Shown piece after piece: positions 1-7,804 of a stretch of 64,000 nucleotides of DNA; the stretch's first letter is position 1; every line of letters starts with the position of its first letter. Both the position numbers and the translations under genes were made by a program. The notes beneath the pieces were generated by a model, which worked only from the letters and a program-made list of their open reading frames with translations, searched no databases and was not told where the DNA came from. Where the stretch lies: contig NZ_JASMWN010000003.1 in NCBI RefSeq assembly GCF_032595355.1, positions 62,001 through 126,000 on the forward strand, written 5' to 3'. The DNA is from Sedimentitalea todarodis (GTDB lineage: Bacteria; Pseudomonadota; Alphaproteobacteria; Rhodobacterales; Rhodobacteraceae).

Positions 1-840
1 GACAGCACCGGCGCAGGCATGATGGACGCCAAGAAGGCGCTGACCGAAACCGATGGCGACATGGACGCCGCCGTTGACTGGCTGCGCACCAAGGGCCTGG
101 CAAAAGCCGCCAAGAAATCCGGCCGCGTCGCCGCCGAAGGCCTGGTTGCCGTCGTCGTCGACGGTGGCAAGGGTGTTGCGGTCGAAGTGAATTCGGAAAC
201 CGACTTTGTCGGCAAGAACGCGGAATTCCAGGAAATGGTCAGCGGCATCGCACGCACCGCGCTTGGCGTCTCCGATATCGAGGCTCTGAAATCAGCGGAC
301 ATGGGTGGCAAGTCGGTTGCTGATGTGATCACCGACAAGATCGCCACCATCGGCGAAAACATGTCGGTGCGCCGGATGTCGGTCATCGAGGGCGACGCGG
401 TGGTGTCCTATGTTCACAACGCAGCCGCCCCCGGCATGGGCAAGATCGGCGTTCTGGTTGCACAGAGCGGCGGTGACGACGCGTTTGGCAAGCAGGTTGC
501 GATGCACATTGCGGCGGTGAACCCTGCGGCGTTGAGCGAAGACGACATGGACCCCGCCGTAGTCGAGAAGGAAAAGCAGATTCAGATGGACATTGCCCGC
601 GAAAGCGGCAAGCCCGAGCAGGTGATTGAAAAGATGATCATTGGCCGGATGAAAAAGTTCGTCTCCGAATCCACCCTGCTGAACCAGCAGTTCGTGGTGA
701 ATCCCGACCTGACCGTCGGCGAAGCCGCAAAAGAAGCCGGTGCCACGATCACGGGTTTCGTGCGGCTCGAAGTGGGCGAAGGCATCGAGAAGAAGGAAGA
801 GGATTTCGCCAGCGAAGTGGCGAAGGCCGTTCAGGGCTGA
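1..840 (+). CDS. tsf: Elongation factor Ts (5' end missing)
   Basis: EF-Ts is the cytoplasmic nucleotide-exchange factor that releases GDP from EF-Tu during translation. The reading frame is open from base 1 and begins with DSTGAGMMDAKKAL, the conserved end of the N-terminal UBA-like domain, so about a dozen residues including the start codon lie outside the window. The internal ATG at 19 is not the true start. The EF-Ts core motif NSETDFVGKN is present, and the C-terminal dimerisation region ends in EVAKAVQG. rpsB is expected just upstream but is not visible. A terminator-like hairpin follows at 862. Confidence 0.97.
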   Translation, partial: DSTGAGMMDAKKALTETDGDMDAAVDWLRTKGLAKAAKKSGRVAAEGLVAVVVDGGKGVAVEVNSETDFVGKNAEFQEMVSGIARTALGVSDIEALKSADMGGKSVADVITDKIATIGENMSVRRMSVIEGDAVVSYVHNAAAPGMGKIGVLVAQSGGDDAFGKQVAMHIAAVNPAALSEDDMDPAVVEKEKQIQMDIARESGKPEQVIEKMIIGRMKKFVSESTLLNQQFVVNPDLTVGEAAKEAGATITGFVRLEVGEGIEKKEEDFASEVAKAVQG

Positions 841-861
841 TCAAATCCACAATGATTGACG

Positions 862-895
862 GGGCTCGTCTGGCAGATCGCCGGGCGGGCCCTTT
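862..895 (+). terminator. Hairpin after tsf, probable terminator
   Basis: A 9-bp stem (862-870 with 884-892, two G-U pairs) closes a 13-nt loop and is followed by TTTCTGTTT. It lies 22 bp after the tsf stop codon. The T-run is short, so termination may be partial. Confidence 0.5.
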
Positions 896-969
896 CTGTT
901 TGGGGGAATGACGTTCGGTCAGAGTCCAGACCCCCTGAGAGATGGGCAGAACGCCGGCGGAAAATGAAG

Positions 970-1001
970 TCGGAGCCGCGTTTGCAAGAGCGCGGCTCCG
1001 A
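970..1001. other. Perfect 11-bp hairpin in the tsf/LuxR intergenic region
   Basis: TCGGAGCCGCG (970-980) is exactly complementary to 991-1001 with a 10-nt loop. No T-run follows on either strand. The gap 841-1257 lies between convergent genes, and apart from this hairpin and the one at 862 I see nothing coding in it. The short open frames there have neither a ribosome site nor a recognisable product. Confidence 0.45.
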
Positions 1002-1257
1002 TCAATTGAATGCCCCGGTTCAATGGGGATGGATGGGGCTATTCAAAGTTTCCGACTCAATACGTGGATCAATACACGCACGAGCCGGACAGGTAAGAGA
1101 GCCTTGCAATATCAAGGTTCGTTTCCCGATGTTCCCAGGCTAAAGCCACCACTCACGGAACAACTGTACTTTGCGACTTAATGCGCGTTAACAAAAGTAA
1201 TGTATTCCTTACCTCGGGGAAACCTTCCACCCTTCACAGGCTAAAACCTGAATGAAA

Positions 1258-2019
1258 TCAAGTCTCTGCGGGCATCGTAAACATCTGGTTGAGCAACGCC
1301 GCCTTGAGCACTGCCTGGGCCGAGGTTTCCACCGAGAGCGACTCGCGCGCGAGCCGCAGGTGTTTTTCGACCGTGGCCGAAGTCAGCCCCATCAGGATGG
1401 CGATATCCTGCGTGGTCTTGCCGTCGCCGACCCATTCCAGCGCCTCGCGCTGGCGCTTGGTCAGCGCCCTGTTGGGGGGCGTGTAGGGGAGTGTGAGAAT
1501 GCGCAGATGCGCGACATTGTTCATCAGGTGGATGTCGGTGCCATGTTCCGCCCAGACCTGATCAATCTCTTCCTGAGACATCTCGGCCTTCGCCGCCAGC
1601 GAGATCGCGCCCTTGGAACGCGGCGAGATCGATTTGAAACTGATCGTGTACCCCGACTTGACCTTGAAGGTCAGGTTGAACTGCACCACCTTGATCTGCT
1701 CGGGCGTCAGCTTGCCGAGGTCAAATTTCTCGTAGATTTGCCGCCAGCTGCCCGCACCTTCATTTTCCAGCGCCCAGTTCAGCATCGGCGCATGAAAATA
1801 CAGCCCTCCGTGAAGAAAGCCTGCGAGGTATTCCGGGCTGTGGTTGCTGAGAATTGTAAAATCGTCAGGATCACCCAGAGAGGTTTCGGTCCGATATCGG
1901 GTGAACCCATAGATCAGCCGGTCAAAGCCGAATTTCTCCATCTGGGCGGTATGAACCGGCCAGAGTTCTTCCAGGCTTTGCGTGTTGGTGATGAAGTGCA
2001 GATACTCACGCAGTTCCAT
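1258..2019 (-). CDS. LuxR-family regulator, autoinducer-binding domain plus HTH (solo)
   Basis: The 253-residue protein has an N-terminal autoinducer-binding-type domain (about 15-165) and a C-terminal LuxR/FixJ helix-turn-helix (about 186-245, LTKRQREALEW and TVEKHL). Aligned without gaps to TraR/LuxR, the residues at the ligand-contact positions W57, Y61 and D70 are Y64, F68 and A77, while P71 and W85 are kept as P78 and W92. It may therefore sense something other than a standard acyl-homoserine lactone. No luxI-type synthase is in the window. It begins 5 bp after the aroQ stop, so the two are probably co-transcribed. A GGAAGGG ribosome site lies about 12 nt before the ATG. Confidence 0.85.
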   Translation of the reverse strand: MELREYLHFITNTQSLEELWPVHTAQMEKFGFDRLIYGFTRYRTETSLGDPDDFTILSNHSPEYLAGFLHGGLYFHAPMLNWALENEGAGSWRQIYEKFDLGKLTPEQIKVVQFNLTFKVKSGYTISFKSISPRSKGAISLAAKAEMSQEEIDQVWAEHGTDIHLMNNVAHLRILTLPYTPPNRALTKRQREALEWVGDGKTTQDIAILMGLTSATVEKHLRLARESLSVETSAQAVLKAALLNQMFTMPAET

Positions 2020-2024
2020 ACAGG

Positions 2025-2465
2025 TTATGACCCTTCCAGATGGGACTTGAGCGCATCAAGCGCCAGGATGTACCCCTGCGGCCCGAACCCGCAGATTTGC
2101 CCGAGAGCGACCTTTGCCAGATAGGATACGTGGCGATACGACTCGCGGGCATGAATGTTGGACAGGTGGACTTCGACCGCAGGCAACTCCACCGAGGCGA
2201 CCGCGTCCATCAGTGCGATAGAGGTGTGGGTATAGGCTCCGGCATTGATCACGAGCCCCGCCTGCACCCCCTTGGCCGCATGGATCGCATCGACCATGCC
2301 GCCCTCGTGATTTGTCTGGTGGCAGGACACGTTCACTCCGATCGCTTTACCATGCGCGCGGCAGGCGTCTTCGACCATGGCCAGCGTGGTTGTCCCGTAG
2401 ACCTCTGGCTGGCGGGTCCCAAGCAGGTTCAGATTTGGGCCGTTGAGGATCAGAATGCCGTTCAT
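2025..2465 (-). CDS. aroQ: 3-dehydroquinate dehydratase, type II
   Basis: Type II dehydroquinase converts 3-dehydroquinate to 3-dehydroshikimate in the shikimate pathway, or runs catabolically in quinate use. The 146-residue product starts with MNGILILNGPNLNLLGTRQP, which holds the signature NGPNLNLLG and the arginine and tyrosine of the active-site lid. Later motifs are NAGAYTHTS and EVHLSNIHARE, with the catalytic histidine in the latter. The open frame extends 24 codons upstream, but the ATG at 2465 has an AAGGA ribosome site and matches the family start. The LuxR-type gene follows 5 bp downstream. A class II DAHP synthase lies at 35.8 kb, not linked. Confidence 0.95.
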   Translation of the reverse strand: MNGILILNGPNLNLLGTRQPEVYGTTTLAMVEDACRAHGKAIGVNVSCHQTNHEGGMVDAIHAAKGVQAGLVINAGAYTHTSIALMDAVASVELPAVEVHLSNIHARESYRHVSYLAKVALGQICGFGPQGYILALDALKSHLEGS

Positions 2466-2546
2466 GGTGCCAGGTTCCTTTTTGTGCGTTGGTCTTAGGC
2501 ACGAATGGTCGGTTCTGTCCAGTTCCGAGGGCGTCAAGGCGGCAAA

Positions 2547-3014
2547 TCAGGCAAAAACTGCCAATCCGAGCCACTGCGCAACCAGTGCGGGGATGTCCTG
2601 ACCCTCAATTTCGATGGTCAGGGCATTCTCGCGCAGAAGATTGGTCTCGTTGCGTTTGGTCACCTCTGACAGTACAAACCGTCCGCGCAGCCGCGACCCG
2701 GACTTGACCGGCGACAGAAAGCGCAGCTTGTTGAAGCCGTAGTTGATACCCATGACCTGACCGGGCAGCATCGGGAAACAGTCATAGGCAAAACGGCTTG
2801 CCAGCGACAGCGTCAGGAACCCGTGCGCGATGGTGCCGCCAAACGGCGTTTCCGCCGCCGCACGATCGGGATCTACATGGATCCACTGGGTGTCGTGGGT
2901 CGCGTCGGCAAAGGTGTCGATCATCGGCTGATCCACGGTGATCCAGTTGGATACGCCGACCTCTGTTCCCAGAAGTGCCTGGGCGTTTTTCAATGCGTCA
3001 TCAATCGCGGCCAT
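2547..3014 (-). CDS. MaoC-family (R)-enoyl-CoA hydratase
   Basis: The 155-residue single hot-dog protein belongs to the MaoC/NodN dehydratase group, which hydrates trans-2-enoyl-CoA to (R)-3-hydroxyacyl-CoA or does the reverse. The hydratase-2 style motif is visible as DATHDTQWIHVDPDRA at about 37-52, with Asp and His as the expected catalytic pair, followed by GGTIAHGFLTLSL. It lies between a medium-chain reductase gene (33 bp upstream) and aroQ on the same strand. An AGGAAA ribosome site precedes the ATG. The substrate cannot be told from sequence, but the surrounding genes point to acyl-CoA metabolism. Confidence 0.88.
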   Translation of the reverse strand: MAAIDDALKNAQALLGTEVGVSNWITVDQPMIDTFADATHDTQWIHVDPDRAAAETPFGGTIAHGFLTLSLASRFAYDCFPMLPGQVMGINYGFNKLRFLSPVKSGSRLRGRFVLSEVTKRNETNLLRENALTIEIEGQDIPALVAQWLGLAVFA

Positions 3015-3047
3015 GGGTTTTCCTGTGGTTGATGTCTGATGGAGGGA

Positions 3048-4049
3048 TCAGGGATCGGGGCCGACACGCACCATGCGCTTGCCCTTGTTCTCGCCTGCCA
3101 GCAGGCCAATCAGAGCGGCGGGCGCAGAGTCGAGCCCTTCGACTATGTCTTCGAAGACCTTGATCTGGCCACTGTTGACCCAGATTTGCAGCGCACGCAG
3201 GGCGGTCGCGTCCTGTTTGGCGAAATCCATCACGATAAAGCCCTCCATCCGCAGCCGTTTCACCACCACCAATCCCGGCAGGTTGCGCGGACCGGTTGGG
3301 GCGTCGGTGTCATACTGGCTGATCGCGCCACAGCAGGAGATACGGCCTCTTTCGTTCATCACGGCCAGTGCGGTCTCCAGTACCGCGCCTCCGACATTGT
3401 CGAAATAGACATCCACACCATCCGGGCAGACGGCGCGCAACGCCTTGAACAGGCCAGGTTCGCGATAGTCCGCACAGGCATCAAACCCGAGCGTGTCCAC
3501 AACCCATCCGCATTTTTCCGCTCCGCCGGCAATCCCGACGACGCGGCACCCGAGGGCCTTGGCGATCTGCCCGACATAGCCGCCGACCGAGCCGGCCGCG
3601 GCAGAGACAAGCACGGTTTCCCCGGCAATGGGGTGAGCAACATTCACCAGACCATGAAACGCGGTTTTGCCCGCGATCCCGTAGACAGACATCAGATTGG
3701 ACAAAGGCCGGATATCGGGCAGTTTCTGCACCTTGTGTGCGGGACGCGTCACATATTCGGCCCAGACCGATTCCGACGCGACAATATCGCCCTTGTTCAG
3801 CTTTGGACTCTTGCTCTCCATCACTTCGCAGATCGCGTAGGTCGGCATGATGTCCCCGGCCTTGACCGCATCGCGATAGGTCGCTCCCTGCATCCAGCTT
3901 CGGTTGGCGGCGTCGATTGACATCAGGATCGTGCGCAACAGCACCTCGCCATCCCCTGCGGCTGGCACGTCGCCGTCCAATGCCGTGAAATGCGCCTGTG
4001 TGAGTTCGCCCTTGGGCAATTCAGAGATCGCGATCATTCGGTTGGTCAT
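3048..4049 (-). CDS. NADP-dependent medium-chain oxidoreductase (PTGR/CurA type)
   Basis: This 333-residue zinc-independent MDR enzyme resembles prostaglandin reductase/CurA-type NADPH-dependent 2-alkenal or enone reductases. The Rossmann motif reads VSAAAGSVGGYVGQIAKALG and the NADPH-binding middle part has YFDNVGG, both typical. The open frame runs 116 codons further upstream, but family similarity starts at MTNRMIAISELPKG, so I place the start at 4049. It is the first gene of the run through MaoC, aroQ and LuxR, and is divergent from the phosphatase at 4145. In this group it would plausibly reduce an unsaturated or keto intermediate; the substrate is unknown. Confidence 0.87.
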   Translation of the reverse strand: MTNRMIAISELPKGELTQAHFTALDGDVPAAGDGEVLLRTILMSIDAANRSWMQGATYRDAVKAGDIMPTYAICEVMESKSPKLNKGDIVASESVWAEYVTRPAHKVQKLPDIRPLSNLMSVYGIAGKTAFHGLVNVAHPIAGETVLVSAAAGSVGGYVGQIAKALGCRVVGIAGGAEKCGWVVDTLGFDACADYREPGLFKALRAVCPDGVDVYFDNVGGAVLETALAVMNERGRISCCGAISQYDTDAPTGPRNLPGLVVVKRLRMEGFIVMDFAKQDATALRALQIWVNSGQIKVFEDIVEGLDSAPAALIGLLAGENKGKRMVRVGPDP

Positions 4050-4144
4050 GTTCAGGTCCTGGGTTAGGTGCGCTTGTCGGGCTGTTAAACGGCGGCTGAT
4101 CCCGGTAGTCGTCCGGGACAGAGCGAAAGGGAGGCCCGCAGCGC

Positions 4145-4801
4145 ATGAGCAAAGAGTATCACCAGACCAAGTTTTCGCCGCCACCGGGCGCGGCAGATCT
4201 GTTGTTGATCCGTCATGGCCGCACCGAAGCCGCGCGCCCCGGAGTGTCGTTTCCGATGAAGGATGGGCATGGCGACCCGGCGTTGCATCCCGAAGGTGAA
4301 GAACAGGCGTTGGCCGTGGCCGCGCGCCTGGAGCGTGAACCGCTGTCCGCGATCTATGTGACGAACCTGCGCCGGACCCATCAGACCGCCGCGCCACTGG
4401 CCGAACGCCTCGGGCTTGAGCCGCGTGTCGAGGCCGATCTGCGCGAAATCCATCTGGGCGAGTGGGACGGCGGGCTCTACCGCATCAAGGCCGCCGAAAA
4501 CGCGCCGGAATTCCAGCGCGCGTTTGCCCGGCAGGAATGGGGCGAAATCCCCGGTGCGGAAACCACAGCCATCCTGCATGCGCGTGTCCGGGCAGGTCTG
4601 TTGCGGATTGCGGCGGCGCATCCGGATGAGCGGGTCGCGGTGGTCGTACATGCGGGTGTGGTCGGGGCCGCCCTGGCAATTGCCAGCGGATCGCAACCCT
4701 TCGCGTTCAACAAGGTCGCCAATGGCTCGATCAGCCGCATCGTGATCCACGGGGACAGGATGATCGTGCAGGGGTTCAACGATATTTCGCATCTGAGTTG
4801 A
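4145..4801 (+). CDS. Histidine phosphatase family protein
   Basis: The 218-residue protein has the phosphoglycerate mutase-like catalytic motif LLLIRHGRTEA at 19-29 (H24 as the phospho-accepting histidine). It also has TNLRRTHQTA, EIHLGEWDG and the late AVVVHAGVVG with the second histidine. No transmembrane or export signal is seen. Members range from sugar-phosphate phosphatases to alpha-ribazole phosphatase, and nothing here fixes the substrate. It converges on the quinone oxidoreductase gene with only 3 bp between the stop codons. A second, shorter member of the fold lies at 8809. Confidence 0.85.
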   Translation: MSKEYHQTKFSPPPGAADLLLIRHGRTEAARPGVSFPMKDGHGDPALHPEGEEQALAVAARLEREPLSAIYVTNLRRTHQTAAPLAERLGLEPRVEADLREIHLGEWDGGLYRIKAAENAPEFQRAFARQEWGEIPGAETTAILHARVRAGLLRIAAAHPDERVAVVVHAGVVGAALAIASGSQPFAFNKVANGSISRIVIHGDRMIVQGFNDISHLS

Positions 4802-4804
4802 CGA

Positions 4805-5800
4805 TCAATCCATCGTTACGACGACTTTGCCCATCACCTTGCGCTCTTGCATCATGTTGAGCGCCTCGGCGGCCTGAGCAAGCGGGAAGCGTGCGCTGAT
4901 CCGGGGTTTGATCTTGCCCTCGGCGTAGAGTTGAAACAGCTCGCCGACGTTTTCCAGATGCCCCTTGGGGTCGCGCACCGTCGACGCCCCCCAGAACACC
5001 CCGACCACCTGACAGCCTTTGAGCAGTGTCAGGTTCAGCGGAAGTTCAGGAATGCCGGCGGGGAATCCGACCACAAGAAACCGGCCTTCCCAGGCAAGTG
5101 CGCGCACGGCAGGCTCGGCATAGGCCCCACCCACGGCATCATAGACGACATTGACGCCTTCGGACCCGACCAGTTTCTTGATCTCGCCCGAGAACGCCTT
5201 TTGCGCGTCGCGATCCATATCGCGCGGATAGATGATTGTCTCATCGGTCCCGATGGATTTACAGAACTCTGCTTTTTCGGCGCTGGAGACCGCGGCAATG
5301 ACCCGTGCCCCTGCCGCCTTGCCCAGTTCGATGGCGGCGGCCCCAACACCGCCCGCAGCCCCAAGGATCAGCAGGCTTTCACCGGCTTTCAGTTTGGCGC
5401 GGTCCTTCAAAGCGTGATGCGAGGTGCCGTAGGTAAAGATGAAACAGGCCGCGTCCTCGTAGGGCATGTCGTCGGGGATCTTGATGAGCCGGGTGGGATC
5501 AATGGCTATATGCGTGGCAAAACCGCCAAAGCCCGTCAACGCCAGCACCCGGTCGCCAACGGCAAATCCCGCGACGCCCTTGCCAACGGCCAGGATATCG
5601 CCTGCGATCTCGCCACCGGGCGCAAACGGGCGCGGTGGTTTCATCTGATACAAGTCACGGATCATCAGAGTGTCGGGAAAATTGACCCCTGACGCCCGAA
5701 TTCCGACGATCACCTCGCCGTCTTTTGGCTGTGGATCGGGACATTCGGTCAGTTCCAGCGTTTCGGGCCCACCGATGGCAAGGCTCAGCATTGCATGCAT
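4805..5800 (-). CDS. NADPH:quinone oxidoreductase family protein
   Basis: This roughly 331-residue zinc-free MDR protein has VSGVNFPDTLMIRD-type family features (here ASGVNFPDTLMIRD) near residue 40 and PPRPFAPGGEIAG. The NADPH-binding motif LILGAAGGVGAAAIELGKAA and NVVYDAVGG follow. Such enzymes reduce quinones or unsaturated acyl-CoA thioesters. In-frame ATGs lie at 5806, 5800 and 5791, preceded by AGGGAGAG. Spacing favours 5800, since 5806 sits directly against the ribosome site. It is divergent from the SDR at 5941, and the 140-bp gap presumably holds both promoters. Confidence 0.88.
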   Translation of the reverse strand: MHAMLSLAIGGPETLELTECPDPQPKDGEVIVGIRASGVNFPDTLMIRDLYQMKPPRPFAPGGEIAGDILAVGKGVAGFAVGDRVLALTGFGGFATHIAIDPTRLIKIPDDMPYEDAACFIFTYGTSHHALKDRAKLKAGESLLILGAAGGVGAAAIELGKAAGARVIAAVSSAEKAEFCKSIGTDETIIYPRDMDRDAQKAFSGEIKKLVGSEGVNVVYDAVGGAYAEPAVRALAWEGRFLVVGFPAGIPELPLNLTLLKGCQVVGVFWGASTVRDPKGHLENVGELFQLYAEGKIKPRISARFPLAQAAEALNMMQERKVMGKVVVTMD

Positions 5801-5940
5801 GTGCATCTCTCCCTGAAGTCGCGGTTCAGAGCCGCAAACATACCGCGCGACTGTTTCCCCGCAAATCAGTGTTGTCAATCGAAATTCGAAATGCAATTCT
5901 GCACAGCGGAACGGCGACGCGCGACGGAAAGGAACCCACC

Positions 5941-6762
5941 ATGACACCGGATATCCTGTTTTCCCTGAATGGGAAAACCGCAGTCGTCACGGGCGGCGCA
6001 ACCGGCATCGGGCGCATGGCCGCCGAGGCGTTGGTCCGCGCAGGGGTGCGTGTGCTGATTGCATCGCGCAAGGGTGAGGCCTGCGAGGCCGTCGCGGAGC
6101 AACTGAATGCGCTGGATGCGGACGGGTCCGCCGAGGGTTTTGCCGGGGATGTCGGCAGCGAAGAGGGTGTCGACGCGTTGGCCAAGGCGGTCGCGGACCG
6201 GACGGATCGGCTCGATATCCTGATGAATAACGCGGGCATAACCTGGGGTGCACCGCTGGGTCAGTATCCTTTTGCCGCCTGGGAAAAGGTGAACGCGGTC
6301 AACGTGGCCGGGCTGTTTCATCTGACGCAAAAGCTGATGCCGATGCTGATCGCGTCCGGCACCACAGAGGATCCGGCGCGGGTGGTCAATGTTGGGTCGG
6401 TCATGGGTGAAGTACCGATGGGCGATGGCGCGTACGCCTATTCCGCCTCCAAGGCTGCCGTCCTGCATCTGAGCAAGATCCTCGCCAAGGAACTTGCCGG
6501 ACATCACGTAACTGTCAATGCGCTGGCACCCGGACCCTTCGTGTCACGGATGACGGCCTTTGCCACCGGCGACGAGGTCTTGCGCGAAAAGGTCGGTGCC
6601 GATGTGCCCTTGGGGCGCGTCGGGCGGGATGAAGATATCGCCGGATGCATGTTGTTTCTCTGTGGACGTGGCGGGGCCTATGTGACCGGTGCCGTGATCC
6701 CGGTCAGCGGTGGCATCAACGTGATGACCGCGCCGAATATCTTTGCAAGTGCAATGGAATAG
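5941..6762 (+). CDS. SDR family oxidoreductase
   Basis: This 273-residue classical short-chain dehydrogenase has the cofactor motif TGGATGIG (about 17-24), NNAGITWG, the catalytic serine in NVGSVMG, and Y-x3-K in YSASKAAV. The ending VTGAVIPVSGG is typical. A longer open frame begins at 5725, but the ATG at 5941 has a GGAAAGGA site and family-like spacing to the glycine motif. It starts the plus-strand acyl-CoA gene run that continues with a second SDR 16 bp downstream. It probably acts on a hydroxy- or ketoacyl-CoA; the exact substrate is unknown. Confidence 0.88.
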   Translation: MTPDILFSLNGKTAVVTGGATGIGRMAAEALVRAGVRVLIASRKGEACEAVAEQLNALDADGSAEGFAGDVGSEEGVDALAKAVADRTDRLDILMNNAGITWGAPLGQYPFAAWEKVNAVNVAGLFHLTQKLMPMLIASGTTEDPARVVNVGSVMGEVPMGDGAYAYSASKAAVLHLSKILAKELAGHHVTVNALAPGPFVSRMTAFATGDEVLREKVGADVPLGRVGRDEDIAGCMLFLCGRGGAYVTGAVIPVSGGINVMTAPNIFASAME

Positions 6763-6778
6763 AAGAGGACGGTAAAGC

Positions 6779-7702
6779 ATGACGATCAGGTTTGACGACC
6801 GGGTGGCGATCGTGACCGGCGCCGGTGTGGGGCTGGGGCGTTCACACGCTTTGGGTCTGGCCGCGCGTGGTGCCAAGGTGGTGGTGAATGACCTGGGAGT
6901 TGCGACGGACGGGTCTGGCATGTCCTCGGACGCGGCGCTGGCCGTGGTTGAAGAGATCAAGGCCGCAGGTGGTGAGGCGATGGCGCACGGGGCCGATGTC
7001 TCGGATCCCGCGGGCGTCGATGACATGGTCCAACGGACGATGGCCACATGGGGACGGATCGACATTGCCGTGAACAACGCCGGCATCCTGCGCGACAAGA
7101 CCTTTGGCAAGCTGAGCCTCGATGATTTCCGCAAGGTGGTGGACGTGCACCTGATGGGCAGTGCCACGGTCAGCCATGCCTGTTGGTCGATCATGCGCGA
7201 ACAGGGCTATGGCCGGATTGTCCTGACCTCATCGGGCAGCGGGCTTTATGGCAACGTCGGCCAGTCCAACTATGGCGCGGCCAAGGCGGCGATGATGGGG
7301 CTGATGAACGTGCTGCATATCGAAGGTGCGCGTGACAATATCCGGGTCAATGTGCTGGCGCCGACTGCGGCAACGCGGATGACGGAATCTCTCATTCCCG
7401 CGGATGCGCTGGCGCTGATGGCACCGGAGACGATCACGCCGGGCCTGTTGTATCTGGTCAGCGAGGATGCCCCGAGCCGGGTGATGCTGGGTGCCGGGGC
7501 GGGATGCTTTGCACAGACGCGGGTGTATGAAACTCAGGGCATCACCCTGACCGGTGACATCACGCCAGAAGATGTCGCCGAACGGTTTGCTGACGTCGCG
7601 GATCCGGACGGTCAGGAAGAACTTTCAAACGCCTTTGAACAAACGAGAAAATACGTGATCAATGCCGCGAATGCCCGTGGGCTGACGCTGGATTGGACCT
7701 GA
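6779..7702 (+). CDS. SDR family oxidoreductase, multifunctional-enzyme-type 3-hydroxyacyl-CoA dehydrogenase
   Basis: The 307-residue protein resembles the (3R)-hydroxyacyl-CoA dehydrogenase part of peroxisomal multifunctional enzyme type 2. It has TGAGVGLGRSHAL (about 13-25), VVVNDLG with the aspartate typical of NAD preference, NNAGILRDKTF, SSGSGLYGNVGQSNYGAAK (Ser-Tyr-Lys catalytic set), and a longer C-terminal tail than ordinary SDRs. It lies 16 bp after the previous SDR and 12 bp before a small open frame leading into the nitronate monooxygenase-like gene. The context supports a beta-oxidation-like step. Confidence 0.87.
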   Translation: MTIRFDDRVAIVTGAGVGLGRSHALGLAARGAKVVVNDLGVATDGSGMSSDAALAVVEEIKAAGGEAMAHGADVSDPAGVDDMVQRTMATWGRIDIAVNNAGILRDKTFGKLSLDDFRKVVDVHLMGSATVSHACWSIMREQGYGRIVLTSSGSGLYGNVGQSNYGAAKAAMMGLMNVLHIEGARDNIRVNVLAPTAATRMTESLIPADALALMAPETITPGLLYLVSEDAPSRVMLGAGAGCFAQTRVYETQGITLTGDITPEDVAERFADVADPDGQEELSNAFEQTRKYVINAANARGLTLDWT

Positions 7703-7714
7703 AAGGAACTGGCC

Positions 7715-7804
7715 ATGCACGACACCGCGATTTCCACTTCTCATGCGCCGGTTGCCCGGACCTGCTTTGGTGGCTCCCGCGCCGCCGCACCAGGGGTGCT
7801 GTGA
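7715..7804 (+). CDS. Possible 29-residue ORF, TGATG-coupled to the next gene
   Basis: An ATG at 7715 with an AAAGGAACT ribosome site opens a 29-residue frame whose TGA (7802-7804) overlaps the ATG of the next gene at 7804. The peptide (MHDTAISTSHAPVARTC...) is not recognised and has no clear membrane segment. It could be a short translated leader that couples SDR and monooxygenase translation, a real small protein, or chance. The arrangement is the only support. Confidence 0.3.
   Translation: MHDTAISTSHAPVARTCFGGSRAAAPGVL

Noticed and set aside
856..1181. Overlapping small frames after tsf
   Set aside because: No ribosome site, no hydrophobic or conserved pattern, and they run through two hairpins.
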